Below are positions 21,963 through 29,065 of a stretch of DNA of 29,065 nt, one piece after another; positions within the stretch are counted from its first letter, which is position 1, and each line of letters begins with the position of its first letter. The stretch lies in NCBI GenBank assembly GCA_964478335.1, contig CAYZIC010000025.1:1-29065 (forward strand), given 5' to 3'. The translations under genes and the position numbers were made by a program. This DNA comes from CAYZIC01 sp964478335 (lineage in GTDB: Bacteria; Verrucomicrobiota; Kiritimatiellia; RFP12; DVOR01). Below the pieces are notes generated by a model. The model was not told the origin of the DNA. It did not search any database and saw nothing but the letters and a program-made list of their open reading frames with translations.

Positions 21963-22370
21963 TTAGCGAGCGATCAGCTGAGTGCGGATGCCGAGCTTGG
22001 TGTCAGCGAGGCGGAGGCATTCACGAGCCAAAGACTCAGGGATACCGCCCACTTCAAAGAGGACCTTGCCAGGGAGAACGACGGCTACCCAGAATTCCGG
22101 GTTACCCTTACCGCTACCCATACGCACTTCGATAGGCTTCTTGGTCACAGGTTTGTCAGGGTAAATACGGACCCAAAGGTCACCCTTACGCTTCATGTGA
22201 CGGTTAATAGCGACACGGCATGCTTCGATTTGTGTGTTGGTAACCCAACCACGATCGAGAGCCTTGATACCAAAATCACCATAAGCGAGTTTATCGCCGC
22301 TCGTTGCGAAGCCCTTACGGGATCCCTTGGAGACTTTACGGTGCTTGACGCGTTTAGGCATTAGAGGCAT
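21963..22370 (-). CDS. rplP: 50S ribosomal protein L16
   Basis: Contacts the A-site and P-site tRNA elbows. 135 residues. The start at MPLMPKRVKHRK is chosen because GGAGGG lies eight bases before it and its ATG overlaps the rpsC stop (TAATG); Met4 would be too far from the site. Core motifs ALDRGWVTNTQIEA and KPIEVRMGSGKGNPE are intact. Confidence 0.96.
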   Translation of the reverse strand: MPLMPKRVKHRKVSKGSRKGFATSGDKLAYGDFGIKALDRGWVTNTQIEACRVAINRHMKRKGDLWVRIYPDKPVTKKPIEVRMGSGKGNPEFWVAVVLPGKVLFEVGGIPESLARECLRLADTKLGIRTQLIAR

Positions 22371-23044
22371 TACTTAGCCCTCCTTCCTCTGTCACCACCG
22401 CGAGAGGGGCGAGCAGGTTGGAAATCATCGCGCTTGCAGATCCAGACTTTGATGCCGATCTTACCAGCAGCGGTGTTTGCTTCGATGAAACCGTAGTCGA
22501 TATTGGCACGGAGTGTGTGCAAAGGCACTTTGCCTTGCTTGCTCCATTCCACGCGAGCGATTTCAGCGCCATTGATACGGCCTGCGCAACGCACCTTGAT
22601 ACCATCACAGCCCAATTCCATTGCGGTCTTTTCTGCACGCTTGATAGCACGCTTAGCGGTGATACGGTTTTCGATTTGTTGTGCAATGCTTTCAGCGACG
22701 AGCTGTGCATCGGCGTCCGGGCTACGGACTTCGTGGATGTCAAGATAAACTTCTTTACCGGTGCTCTTGGAGAGCTTGGCCTTGAGCTTTTCAACGTCTT
22801 GGCCCTTGTGGCCGACGATGATTGCGGGGCGCGCGGAGAAGAGGTTCACGCGAACGCGGTTTGCGAAGCGTTCGATAACGATCTTAGAGATTGCAGCTCC
22901 TTGGATGGACTCACGGACGAGCTTGCGAATTTTGTCATCCTCGGCGAGCAATGTGCCGAAGTTTTCTTTCTTCGCAAACCAGCGGCTTTGCCACTGTTTC
23001 GTGAGGGCCAAACGGAAGCCAATCGGATTTACTTTCTGTCCCAA
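22370..23044 (-). CDS. rpsC: 30S ribosomal protein S3
   Basis: Part of the mRNA entry channel and helicase. 224 residues: MGQKVNPIGFRLALTKQWQSR start, type II KH domain with GHKG (78-81), C-terminal S3 domain with AKRAIKRAEKTAMELG and GRINGAEIAR, and a short basic tail (RPSRGGDRGRRAK). AAGGAGC precedes the ATG. It overlaps rplP by one base. Confidence 0.97.
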   Translation of the reverse strand: MGQKVNPIGFRLALTKQWQSRWFAKKENFGTLLAEDDKIRKLVRESIQGAAISKIVIERFANRVRVNLFSARPAIIVGHKGQDVEKLKAKLSKSTGKEVYLDIHEVRSPDADAQLVAESIAQQIENRITAKRAIKRAEKTAMELGCDGIKVRCAGRINGAEIARVEWSKQGKVPLHTLRANIDYGFIEANTAAGKIGIKVWICKRDDFQPARPSRGGDRGRRAK

Positions 23045-23059
23045 AATATGCTCCTTGTC

Positions 23060-23395
23060 TTACTGACCATCAGTCAGAATGACTTTGACATGGCTGAGCT
23101 TTTTCTGAATCGGCTTCGCGCTGCCACGAGCGCTGGGCCAGAACCTACGCATACGCGTGCCTTCGTCGAAAACGCAAGTCTTGACGACGAGCTTTTCGGG
23201 ATCGAGAGACGCGTTGTTCTTTGCATTCGCTGCTGCTGAGCGCAAAGTTGCACCCAAGCTCTTGGCAGCTTTCAAAGAACTGAAGTCGACGACGTTCAAC
23301 GCATCTGCCAAAGCCAAGCCCTGGACCTTGCGGGCCAAAGGACGAGCCTTGCGAGCAGAAATGCGGACGTTACGAGTGATGGCTGTTACTTCCAT
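23060..23395 (-). CDS. rplV: 50S ribosomal protein L22
   Basis: Its beta-hairpin lines the exit tunnel near the macrolide site. 111 residues, start MEVTAITRNVRISARKARPLA; the hairpin region is GTRMRRFWPSARGSAKPIQKK (family pattern near 80-100). It lies 17 bases after rpsS and 15 before rpsC. Confidence 0.96.
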   Translation of the reverse strand: MEVTAITRNVRISARKARPLARKVQGLALADALNVVDFSSLKAAKSLGATLRSAAANAKNNASLDPEKLVVKTCVFDEGTRMRRFWPSARGSAKPIQKKLSHVKVILTDGQ

Positions 23396-23412
23396 ATTAC
23401 TTCTTGCCTTGA

Positions 23413-23691
23413 TTACTTCACAGCCTTGACGGTGTGGGCGCCGTGCGCCTTAAACATACGAGTCGGGGCAAATTCGCCAAGACGGTGACCAACCATGTTT
23501 TCGGTGATGAAAATAGGGAGGTGTTGCTTACCGTTGTGGATAGCGAATGTATGACCGACAAACTCTGGCAATACCATGGAGCGACGAGACCAAGTCTTGA
23601 TCGGCAATTTCTTGCCGGACTCATTCATCTTCTCCACTTTGCGCATGAGAGAGGCCTCTACATAGGGCCCTTTCTTAATAGAGCGTGCCAT
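23413..23691 (-). CDS. rpsS: 30S ribosomal protein S19
   Basis: Head protein that contacts S13 and the A-site tRNA. 92 residues, start MARSIKKGPYVEASLM, with TWSRRSMVLPEFVGHTFAIHNG and VGHRLGEFAPTR. It begins three bases after rplB, with AGAAAG upstream. Confidence 0.97.
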   Translation of the reverse strand: MARSIKKGPYVEASLMRKVEKMNESGKKLPIKTWSRRSMVLPEFVGHTFAIHNGKQHLPIFITENMVGHRLGEFAPTRMFKAHGAHTVKAVK

Positions 23692-23694
23692 GAA

Positions 23695-24519
23695 TTACTT
23701 TCTCCGCTTTACAATGAAGCGATTGCTGTTCTTACGACGGCTACGGGTCTTGCCACCCTTAGCCAACTTACCCCAAGGTGAGCGAGGATGCTTGCCACCA
23801 GAAGTGCGGCCTTCACCACCACCCATAGGGTGATCGACAGGGTTCATCGCCACACCGCGAACGGTCGGGCGGATACCCAGCAAACGTTTACGACCAGCCT
23901 TACCGAGTTTGACACCGCGCCAATCGCCAGCGCCAACGTGGCCAATAGTAGCCATGCAAGCAGCCAAAACGAGGCGGATTTCGCCGGAAGGCATCTTAAG
24001 AGTAGCCATGCCATTGTCACGGCCCATCAATTGGCAACCATTACCCGCAGAGCGAGCGATTTGGCCACCCTTACCGGGAACGAGCTCAATGTTATGGACA
24101 GTCATCCCCATTGGGATGTTTGCTAAAGGCATTGCATTGCCGACAACCGGTTCTGCCTGGGGACCAGACATCACTGTTGCACCGACGACGAGACCTTCGG
24201 GCGCCAAGATGTAGCGCTTTTCGCCATCAGCATAGTTCAAGAGAGCCAAGTTAGCCGTACGGTTAGGATCGTAGCAGATTGCAGCAACTTTAGCAGGGAT
24301 ACCTGCCTTATTGCGCAAAAAGTCAACGATACGATAACGACGACGAACGCCACCGCCACGATGACGGATGGTGATACGGCCCTGGTTATTGCGTCCAGCT
24401 GTGCTATTCTTAGCGACAGTCAAAGATGCTACTGGCTTATCCTTAGAGAGGTGCGAGCGATCTTGTGAGACGCGGAAACGCATACCTGCGCTTCTGGGTT
24501 TATAGGTTTTAAGCCCCAT
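23695..24519 (-). CDS. rplB: 50S ribosomal protein L2
   Basis: Primary 23S rRNA binder needed for subunit association and peptidyl transfer. Start chosen at MGLKTYKPRSAGMRFR (GAGGAAAG upstream); the longer open frame overlaps rplW and is not supported. 274 residues. The C-terminal signature NPVDHPMGGGEGRTSGGKHP carries the conserved His230. It sits 19 bases after rplW and 3 before rpsS. Confidence 0.97.
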   Translation of the reverse strand: MGLKTYKPRSAGMRFRVSQDRSHLSKDKPVASLTVAKNSTAGRNNQGRITIRHRGGGVRRRYRIVDFLRNKAGIPAKVAAICYDPNRTANLALLNYADGEKRYILAPEGLVVGATVMSGPQAEPVVGNAMPLANIPMGMTVHNIELVPGKGGQIARSAGNGCQLMGRDNGMATLKMPSGEIRLVLAACMATIGHVGAGDWRGVKLGKAGRKRLLGIRPTVRGVAMNPVDHPMGGGEGRTSGGKHPRSPWGKLAKGGKTRSRRKNSNRFIVKRRK

Positions 24520-24538
24520 GGTTATCTTTCCTCTGGTC

Positions 24539-24817
24539 TTAAACGGTTTCAATGCGTTCGCCATCCTTGAGGGTGACAATCGCACGTTTCCATGCTGGAG
24601 TCTTGGTCATGTGACGAGTGCGTGTGAGCTTGTTCTTACCCTTGTAGTTTTGGGTCTTCACTGCCACGACGTGCACGCCGAATTGAGCTTCGACTGCCTG
24701 ACGGATTTCGATCTTGTTCGCCTTGGGGGAAACAACGAGCATGTACTGGTTGTTCTGAGCAAGGGCTGCGCCCTTTTCAGTCACAGCGACTTTTTTAATA
24801 ACGTATGCCTGTTGCAT
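24539..24817 (-). CDS. rplW: 50S ribosomal protein L23
   Basis: Exit-tunnel protein and docking site for trigger factor and SRP. 92 residues; VTEKGAALAQNNQYMLVVSPKANKIEIRQAVEAQFGV pattern (about 9-45) and a basic internal loop (KNKLTRTRHMTKTPAWKRA). GGAGGAC precedes the ATG, inside or just after rplD, three bases away. Confidence 0.95.
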   Translation of the reverse strand: MQQAYVIKKVAVTEKGAALAQNNQYMLVVSPKANKIEIRQAVEAQFGVHVVAVKTQNYKGKNKLTRTRHMTKTPAWKRAIVTLKDGERIETV

Positions 24818-24820
24818 GGA

Positions 24821-25477
24821 TTAGTCCTCCGCCTTGTTAGGGATACGGGCCATCAAGGCATCAAATGCCTTAGCGGTGACCACGATATTCTTGAAGCGGC
24901 AGAGCATGTAAACGTCCACGCCGCTAACATCGCACATATTCACAAAAGGAATGTTGCTTGCTGCGTAGAAGAAGTTTTCATTGACTTCTGCATCATCAAC
25001 TTCGTTACCAACGATCACGAGGCAGCTACGGTCAATGCTCATATTTTTGAACATTGCAACAGCTTGCTTCGTCTTAGGGGTATCGAAAACCAAGTTTTCA
25101 ACAACGGTGATTTCACCAGCTGCGACCTTGTCGCTCAAAGCGCGACCGAAAGCAAGAGCTGCGACCTTTTTGTTGATCTTTTGGCTGTAATCACGCGGCT
25201 TGGGGCCGAATGCGATACCGCCACCACGCCAAACGGGGTTGCGTGTGGTACCAAAGCTTGCGCGGCCAGTACCTTTTTGCTTCCAAGGTTTTTTACCAGA
25301 ACCAGCGACTTCAGCCTTGGTCTTGGTGGAAGCGGTGCCTGCGCGCCAGCCATTCATAATTGCGACGACTGTGTCTTTAACAGCCTGTTGACCCTTATCA
25401 AGGATCAAGATGCTATCTTCGACGCTGCGTTCGCCTGCAGTTTGACCTGCAGCATTAAATACTTTAAGTGTACTCAT
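24821..25477 (-). CDS. rplD: 50S ribosomal protein L4
   Basis: Large-subunit protein whose loop lines the tunnel; in E. coli it also represses the S10 operon. 218 residues, with the tunnel-loop motif KPWKQKGTGRAS (63-74) and FGPKPRDYSQKI. Its ATG overlaps the rplC stop by one base, with AAGAAGG inside rplC. I see no obvious L4-type leader structure before fusA. Confidence 0.96.
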   Translation of the reverse strand: MSTLKVFNAAGQTAGERSVEDSILILDKGQQAVKDTVVAIMNGWRAGTASTKTKAEVAGSGKKPWKQKGTGRASFGTTRNPVWRGGGIAFGPKPRDYSQKINKKVAALAFGRALSDKVAAGEITVVENLVFDTPKTKQAVAMFKNMSIDRSCLVIVGNEVDDAEVNENFFYAASNIPFVNMCDVSGVDVYMLCRFKNIVVTAKAFDALMARIPNKAED

Positions 25478-26112
25478 TACTTGCTTGCCTTCTTCAGAGC
25501 CTTGGTAACGATCACAGTACCGCCGTTAGGGCCGGGAACTGCACCGTGGACCAGAAGCAGGTTTTCTTCACCGAGGACCTGTACAACCTTGATGTTTTGA
25601 GTTGTACGAGTAACAGAGCCCATATGACCAGGCATCTTTTTACCCTTTTGAATCCAACCGGGGAGGTCGCGAGCAGCCAAGCCGCCAGGGCGACGCTTGG
25701 AGTGACCACCGTGGGTCATAGGACCGCCACGGAATCTGTAACGGCGCACAACGCCCGCGAAACCGCGGCCCTTTGTGACAGCCTGGACGTCAACAAACTT
25801 GACGCCTTCAAAGATCGCTGCAGTGATCGTATCGCCAACCTTAACCTCGTCTTCAGTATCGGGTGTGAATTCACGCAAAATGCGGCATGCGCTCACTTCG
25901 GCCTTTTCAAAACGGGTACGCACGGCCTTCGTGAGGCGCTGTGCTTTCTGTTCTTCAAAACCGACTTGGACAGCCGAATAGCCATCAGTTGCGGCAGTTT
26001 TCACTTGCACAACTGGGCACGGACCCACTTCGATTACTGTTACGGGCACACTATGACCCTGGTCATTATAGACCTGAGTCATTCCAACTTTTTTGCCAAT
26101 TAAGCCTTCCAT
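25477..26112 (-). CDS. rplC: 50S ribosomal protein L3
   Basis: Early-assembly protein reaching towards the peptidyl transferase centre. 211 residues: MEGLIGKKVGMTQVY start, GRGFAGVVRR (115-124), GGPMTHGG (129-136) holding the methylatable-glutamine region equivalent, and GKKMPGHMG (157-165). AAGGACG precedes the start. It begins 13 bases after rpsJ. Confidence 0.97.
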   Translation of the reverse strand: MEGLIGKKVGMTQVYNDQGHSVPVTVIEVGPCPVVQVKTAATDGYSAVQVGFEEQKAQRLTKAVRTRFEKAEVSACRILREFTPDTEDEVKVGDTITAAIFEGVKFVDVQAVTKGRGFAGVVRRYRFRGGPMTHGGHSKRRPGGLAARDLPGWIQKGKKMPGHMGSVTRTTQNIKVVQVLGEENLLLVHGAVPGPNGGTVIVTKALKKASK

Positions 26113-26125
26113 GGTGTCATCGTCC

Positions 26126-26434
26126 TTAAATACGGATGTTAATATCCACGCCGGCGGGCAAGTTCAATTTCTTGAGCTCATCGACTGTTTTAGCCGTGGG
26201 CTTTTCGATGTCTAGCAACCGCTTGTGGGTGCGCATCTCGAATTGATCCATGGACTTTTTGTCCACATGCGGGCTGCGGTTTACCGTGAAGCGTTCAATA
26301 CGGGTTGGCAATGGGATTGGACCAACCACGCTTGCGCCTGAACCTTTAGCAGTATCGATAATTGCACCGACTGCTTGGTCGAGTACGCTGTAATCATACG
26401 CTTGCAAACGAATGCGAATTCGCTGACTTTGCAT
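26126..26434 (-). CDS. rpsJ: 30S ribosomal protein S10 (NusE)
   Basis: Head protein of the 30S subunit and, with NusB, part of antitermination complexes. 102 residues; GPIPLPT (38-44) and SPHVDKKSMDQFEMRTHKR (54-72) are the family hallmarks. It starts only five bases after fusA, with no tuf gene between, so EF-G and the S10 genes share a transcript. Confidence 0.97.
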   Translation of the reverse strand: MQSQRIRIRLQAYDYSVLDQAVGAIIDTAKGSGASVVGPIPLPTRIERFTVNRSPHVDKKSMDQFEMRTHKRLLDIEKPTAKTVDELKKLNLPAGVDINIRI

Positions 26435-26439
26435 TCTAC

Positions 26440-28509
26440 TTACCTGTTGAGTAATTGTTCTTTAACTGCCTGGGGAACGATTGCAAAGTTGCCGGTTTCC
26501 ATCGTATAGTCGGCACGTCCGCGTGAAAGCGTACGGATTGCAGTGGCGTATCCAAACAGTTCTGCCAAGGGCACTTGAGCTTTGATGTGTTGCAGGGTGT
26601 CCTGCATATCCATCTCACCCACTTGACCTCGGCGGCCAGTAATGTCTCCCATGATTTCACCGACATAATCAGGTGGCGTCACGATGTCGAGAGACATGAT
26701 AGGCTCCAGTAATTCAGGGCAGGCAGCCATAGCTGCTTCTCTAAATCCCATAATGGCCGCGCTTCGAAAAGCGACGTCTGTAGCCGTTTCTTCTTCTAAA
26801 TAGACGCACTCTGTCACAGTTACCTGCACATCTACCATTGGGTAGCGTGCTAAGACCCCTGTAACGAGTCCATCTCTTAAACCGCCCTCTATAATAGCAG
26901 AAGCCGCCGAAAAAGGCAAGCGCTTTTTTGCACTATTTGCGATTATTACTTGATTTCCTTGACCACGAGGGAGTGGTTTAACCTCGATCGTCAGCTGAGC
27001 ATAGTTATGCTTGCCGGCAAAATCACGGTCAAAGGTGTAAGTAATAGCGGCAGGTTTCGCAACGGTTTCATAGTATGAGACCATCGGTTTACCCGTATTA
27101 GCTGCTACGCGAAACTCTCTCTTGAGTCGATCAACGAGGATCTCCAAGTGAAGTTCGCCCATACCGCTGAGGATCATTTGACCAGTCTCGTCGTCTACAC
27201 GAGTTTGACAAGTCGGATCTTCCGCGGAAAGTGATTTCAGTGCCTCGACAAGCTTATCCTTGTCGGCCGTGGACTTGGGCTCGATCGCCATAAACATCAC
27301 CGGCTCGGGCAGGTTGATATTCATCAAGGCGATCGGATTATTTTCTGGGCACAAGGTGTCGCCCGTGGTAGCTTCCTTAAGGCCGATCACTGCGCCAATG
27401 TCTCCAGCGCCCAATGTCTCGACCTCGGTTTCGCTATCGGCGCTAATGCGCACAAGCTTCATCACGCGTTCACGCTTCTTCAAACGCGCATTATAGACAT
27501 TTTGACCGCGCTTGATCTCGCCGCCATAGACGCGCACGAAAAAGAGGCGTCCCACATAGGAGTCTGTGGCAATCTTAAAGACCAACGCCGAGAAAGGTGC
27601 CTCAGCGGTTTGCTCAACCTTGACCATTTCGCCAGTCTTGAGCGACTCAGCAGTGATGGTATCACGGTCAAGCGGAGCAGGCAAGTAGTCCACTACCCCA
27701 TCGAGGAGCAGTTGCACGCCCTTATTCTTGAGCGAGGAGCCACAAAAGACCGGCACCATCGTCTGAGCGATCACCGCACGACGCATTGCTGCGCGAATGG
27801 CATCCACAGACTGATCGGGATCTTCCAAATAGGCATCCAAAAAGGCCTCATCAGCCTCGGCGAGTGATTCCAAGAGTGCTTCACGCATTGATTCTGCCTC
27901 AGCCGCATAGTCAGCCGGCACGGCAGATTCCGTAAAGCTACCCTCTTTATCATCAGAAAATGTACGGCAAGTCATCGTAATCAAGTCAATGACGCCAGTA
28001 AAGGTATCCGCAGCACCAATTGGGAGCGTAGCTGCCACTGCTGGGGCATTGAGCTTTTTGCGCATATCCTCAATCACACGCGTAAAATTCGCACCCATGC
28101 GATCCATCTTATTGACGAATGCAATGCGAGCGACATTGTAGCGATTGGCTTGACGCCAGACGGTTTCGGATTGAGGTTGCACCCCGCCAACTGCGCAAAA
28201 GACTGCAACAGCTCCATCGAGCACACGCAAAGCGCGCTCAACTTCAATGGTAAAATCGACGTGGCCAGGGGTATCGATCAAATTGATTTGGGTATCTTTC
28301 CAAGCGCAAGTGATTGCGGCTGAAGTGATCGTGATGCCACGCTCCTTCTCTTGGATCATCCAGTCGGTGACAGTATTGCCATCATCGACATTACCCACGC
28401 GGTGCGTGGTCCCTGCATGAAAAAGAATACACTCAGTGGTTGTCGTTTTACCCGCATCAATATGTGCGACGACGCCAATGTTTCTAATTTGTTGTTGAGT
28501 GTTATCCAT
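26440..28509 (-). CDS. fusA: Elongation factor G
   Basis: GTPase driving translocation on the ribosome and, with ribosome recycling factor, recycling. 689 residues, full length. G domain: P-loop AHIDAGKT (15-22), switch I ERGIT (57-61), DTPGH (79-83), NKMD (133-136). Domain II-V follow, ending with TPPDYVGEIMGDITGRRGQV near residue 600. Position next to rpsJ argues for the housekeeping paralogue. rpsL and rpsG, usually just upstream, are not in the remaining 0.5 kb. The ribosome binding site is weak (GGGACC), unusual for so highly expressed a gene. A strong promoter candidate lies upstream. Confidence 0.96.
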   Translation of the reverse strand: MDNTQQQIRNIGVVAHIDAGKTTTTECILFHAGTTHRVGNVDDGNTVTDWMIQEKERGITITSAAITCAWKDTQINLIDTPGHVDFTIEVERALRVLDGAVAVFCAVGGVQPQSETVWRQANRYNVARIAFVNKMDRMGANFTRVIEDMRKKLNAPAVAATLPIGAADTFTGVIDLITMTCRTFSDDKEGSFTESAVPADYAAEAESMREALLESLAEADEAFLDAYLEDPDQSVDAIRAAMRRAVIAQTMVPVFCGSSLKNKGVQLLLDGVVDYLPAPLDRDTITAESLKTGEMVKVEQTAEAPFSALVFKIATDSYVGRLFFVRVYGGEIKRGQNVYNARLKKRERVMKLVRISADSETEVETLGAGDIGAVIGLKEATTGDTLCPENNPIALMNINLPEPVMFMAIEPKSTADKDKLVEALKSLSAEDPTCQTRVDDETGQMILSGMGELHLEILVDRLKREFRVAANTGKPMVSYYETVAKPAAITYTFDRDFAGKHNYAQLTIEVKPLPRGQGNQVIIANSAKKRLPFSAASAIIEGGLRDGLVTGVLARYPMVDVQVTVTECVYLEEETATDVAFRSAAIMGFREAAMAACPELLEPIMSLDIVTPPDYVGEIMGDITGRRGQVGEMDMQDTLQHIKAQVPLAELFGYATAIRTLSRGRADYTMETGNFAIVPQAVKEQLLNR

Positions 28510-28575
28510 TACAGGGGTCCCAAAATCAATTTGTCAAAGAACAAAAATACCTAATTACTTCTAAAAAGTCCTTGC

Positions 28576-28604
28576 AATATAGCACACCCCCCCAAGGAAA
28601 GCAA
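28576..28604 (-). promoter_or_regulatory. Predicted promoter for fusA and the S10 genes
   Basis: On the minus strand, -35 TTGCTT (28599-28604) and -10 TATATT (28576-28581) have a 17-base spacer; TG one base before the -10 hexamer makes it an extended -10 type. The spacer holds a run of G residues. The leader to the fusA ATG is about 60 bases. Confidence 0.65.
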
Positions 28605-28717
28605 GCGTAAAATGCACAAAAGTGCCAACTTTTTTCACTTTTCTTTCAAAAATCCCCTTAGAAAAGCGCGAAGCACCCCCACAGGACAGCCAATTATCTC
28701 CCGCAGAGAGGGAGGAG

Positions 28718-28761
28718 GCTGCGCCTCGAGTGAACAGTGGACAGTGTACAGTGCACAGTGG
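28718..28761. repeat. Dispersed about 44-base module, copy B
   Basis: Matches 261-303 with one substitution and one extra base. Its right half is a clean heptamer array: CAGTGGA, CAGTGTA, CAGTGCA, CAGTGGC. Confidence 0.85.
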
Positions 28762-28838
28762 CGGTCTGCGGCGGGCGGGAAGCGTGGGCGCAGGCAGGCT
28801 CGCAGGACGCGCTGTCTGAGTAAACTCAGCACAGAACT

Positions 28839-28879
28839 CGCCTCGCTGTGCTCGGCTCTCCTTGGTGGCCTGCGGCCAC
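28839..28879. repeat. Dispersed 41-base exact repeat, copy B
   Basis: Identical to 1022-1062. Confidence 0.9.
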
Positions 28880-28919
28880 GGGTAGCTGAGCGGGTAGCGG
28901 ATCGAGTCAGCGGTCAACT

Positions 28920-28936
28920 AGGAGGCGTAGCCTCCT
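28920..28936. repeat. Micro-palindrome AGGAGGC-GTA-GCCTCCT
   Basis: Perfect 7 bp arms around GTA. One of the window-wide family of palindromes with three-base loops. Confidence 0.75.
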
Positions 28937-28987
28937 GCCTCTCAGCGGGAGATACTCTGGCAGTCCTGCGAGCGGAGCGAGCCATAC

Positions 28988-29065
28988 ACGACCGTAGGTC
29001 GTTCCCGCACGGCGAGCTTGCGAGCCGTCCCCGCACAGGCGCAGCCTGTTCCCGCACCGCCGTAG
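28988..29065. repeat. Array of unrelated hairpins joined by a constant YCCCGC linker
   Basis: Units: ACGACC-GTA-GGTCGT (28988-29002), linker TCCCGC, a longer hairpin with ACGGC/GCCGT arms (29009-29028), linker CCCCGC, ACAGGC-GCA-GCCTGT (29035-29049), linker TCCCGC, then ACCGCC-GTA-G cut by the window end. Every unit begins with A, ends with T and is followed by the same linker, but the stem sequences differ and stay perfectly paired in the short units. Confidence 0.85.

Larger units (their letters stand above)
28660..29065. other. Gene-free repeat region upstream of fusA
   Basis: No gene seen on either strand. It contains a reversed copy of the CTCTGCGGGAGA module near 28696, the 44-base module (28718-28761), the 41-base exact repeat (28839-28879), the palindrome AGGAGGC-GTA-GCCTCCT (28920-28936) and the linked hairpin array at 28988-29065, which runs off the window. 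Confidence 0.75.

Noticed and set aside
28518..28537. TTGACA (minus strand, 28532-28537) as a -35 element for fusA
   Set aside because: A -10 hexamer at proper spacing would fall on the fusA start codon; the TTGCTT/TATATT pair upstream fits better.

Overview
Every recognisable gene in this 29 kb window lies on the minus strand, so transcription runs from high to low coordinates. The core (28.5 kb down to 11.3 kb) is a ribosomal super-locus in the order fusA, rpsJ, rplC, rplD, rplW, rplB, rpsS, rplV, rpsC, rplP, rpmC, rpsQ, rplN, rplX, rplE, rpsN, rpsH, rplF, rplR, rpsE, rplO, secY, adk, map, rpmJ, rpsM, rpsK, rpsD, rpoA, rplQ. The organism is a bacterium. fusA lying directly before rpsJ with no tuf between, the absence of rpmD between rpsE and rplO, and the general look of the proteins suggest the Planctomycetes-Verrucomicrobia-Chlamydiae group, most likely Verrucomicrobiota. 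That placement is inference from gene order and remembered protein character, not from a tree.

The super-locus appears to be read from at least three promoters with canonical 17-base spacing: before fusA, before secY and before rpmJ. Intrinsic terminators follow rplO and rplQ. Two perfect stem-loops without U tracts sit between rpsE and rplO (where rpmD usually lies) and between rpsD and rpoA. Most other gene junctions are 0-20 bases or overlap by 1-4 bases; the exception is a 123-base gap between rplN and rplX.

From 10.9 kb to 1.9 kb the genes are more individual: an exported protein of unknown function carrying a 27-base internal duplication; a lipoprotein built of exact 26-residue helical repeats whose C-terminus is encoded by a dispersed intergenic repeat; an NADP-type glutamate dehydrogenase with its own promoter and terminator; and a compact three-gene unit made of an NfnA/SudB-like FAD/NAD(P) ferredoxin reductase subunit, a ParE-type topoisomerase subunit B, and a 709-residue protein I do not recognise.

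Four gene-free stretches (1-1908, 8214-8835, 10896-11306, 28510-29065) and the short gap at 9640-9812 hold an unusual repeat landscape. It includes many tiny perfect palindromes with 5-8 bp stems of different sequence around mostly three-base loops (often GTA, TAC, GCA or TGC). It also includes short-period degenerate arrays with periods of 7, 9 and 10 bases, a 35-base tandem repeat, and dispersed modules of about 28-44 bases shared between distant gaps. The most striking part is the right edge, where unrelated hairpins are strung together by a constant six-base linker. No tRNA, rRNA, CRISPR array, transposase or phage gene was seen.
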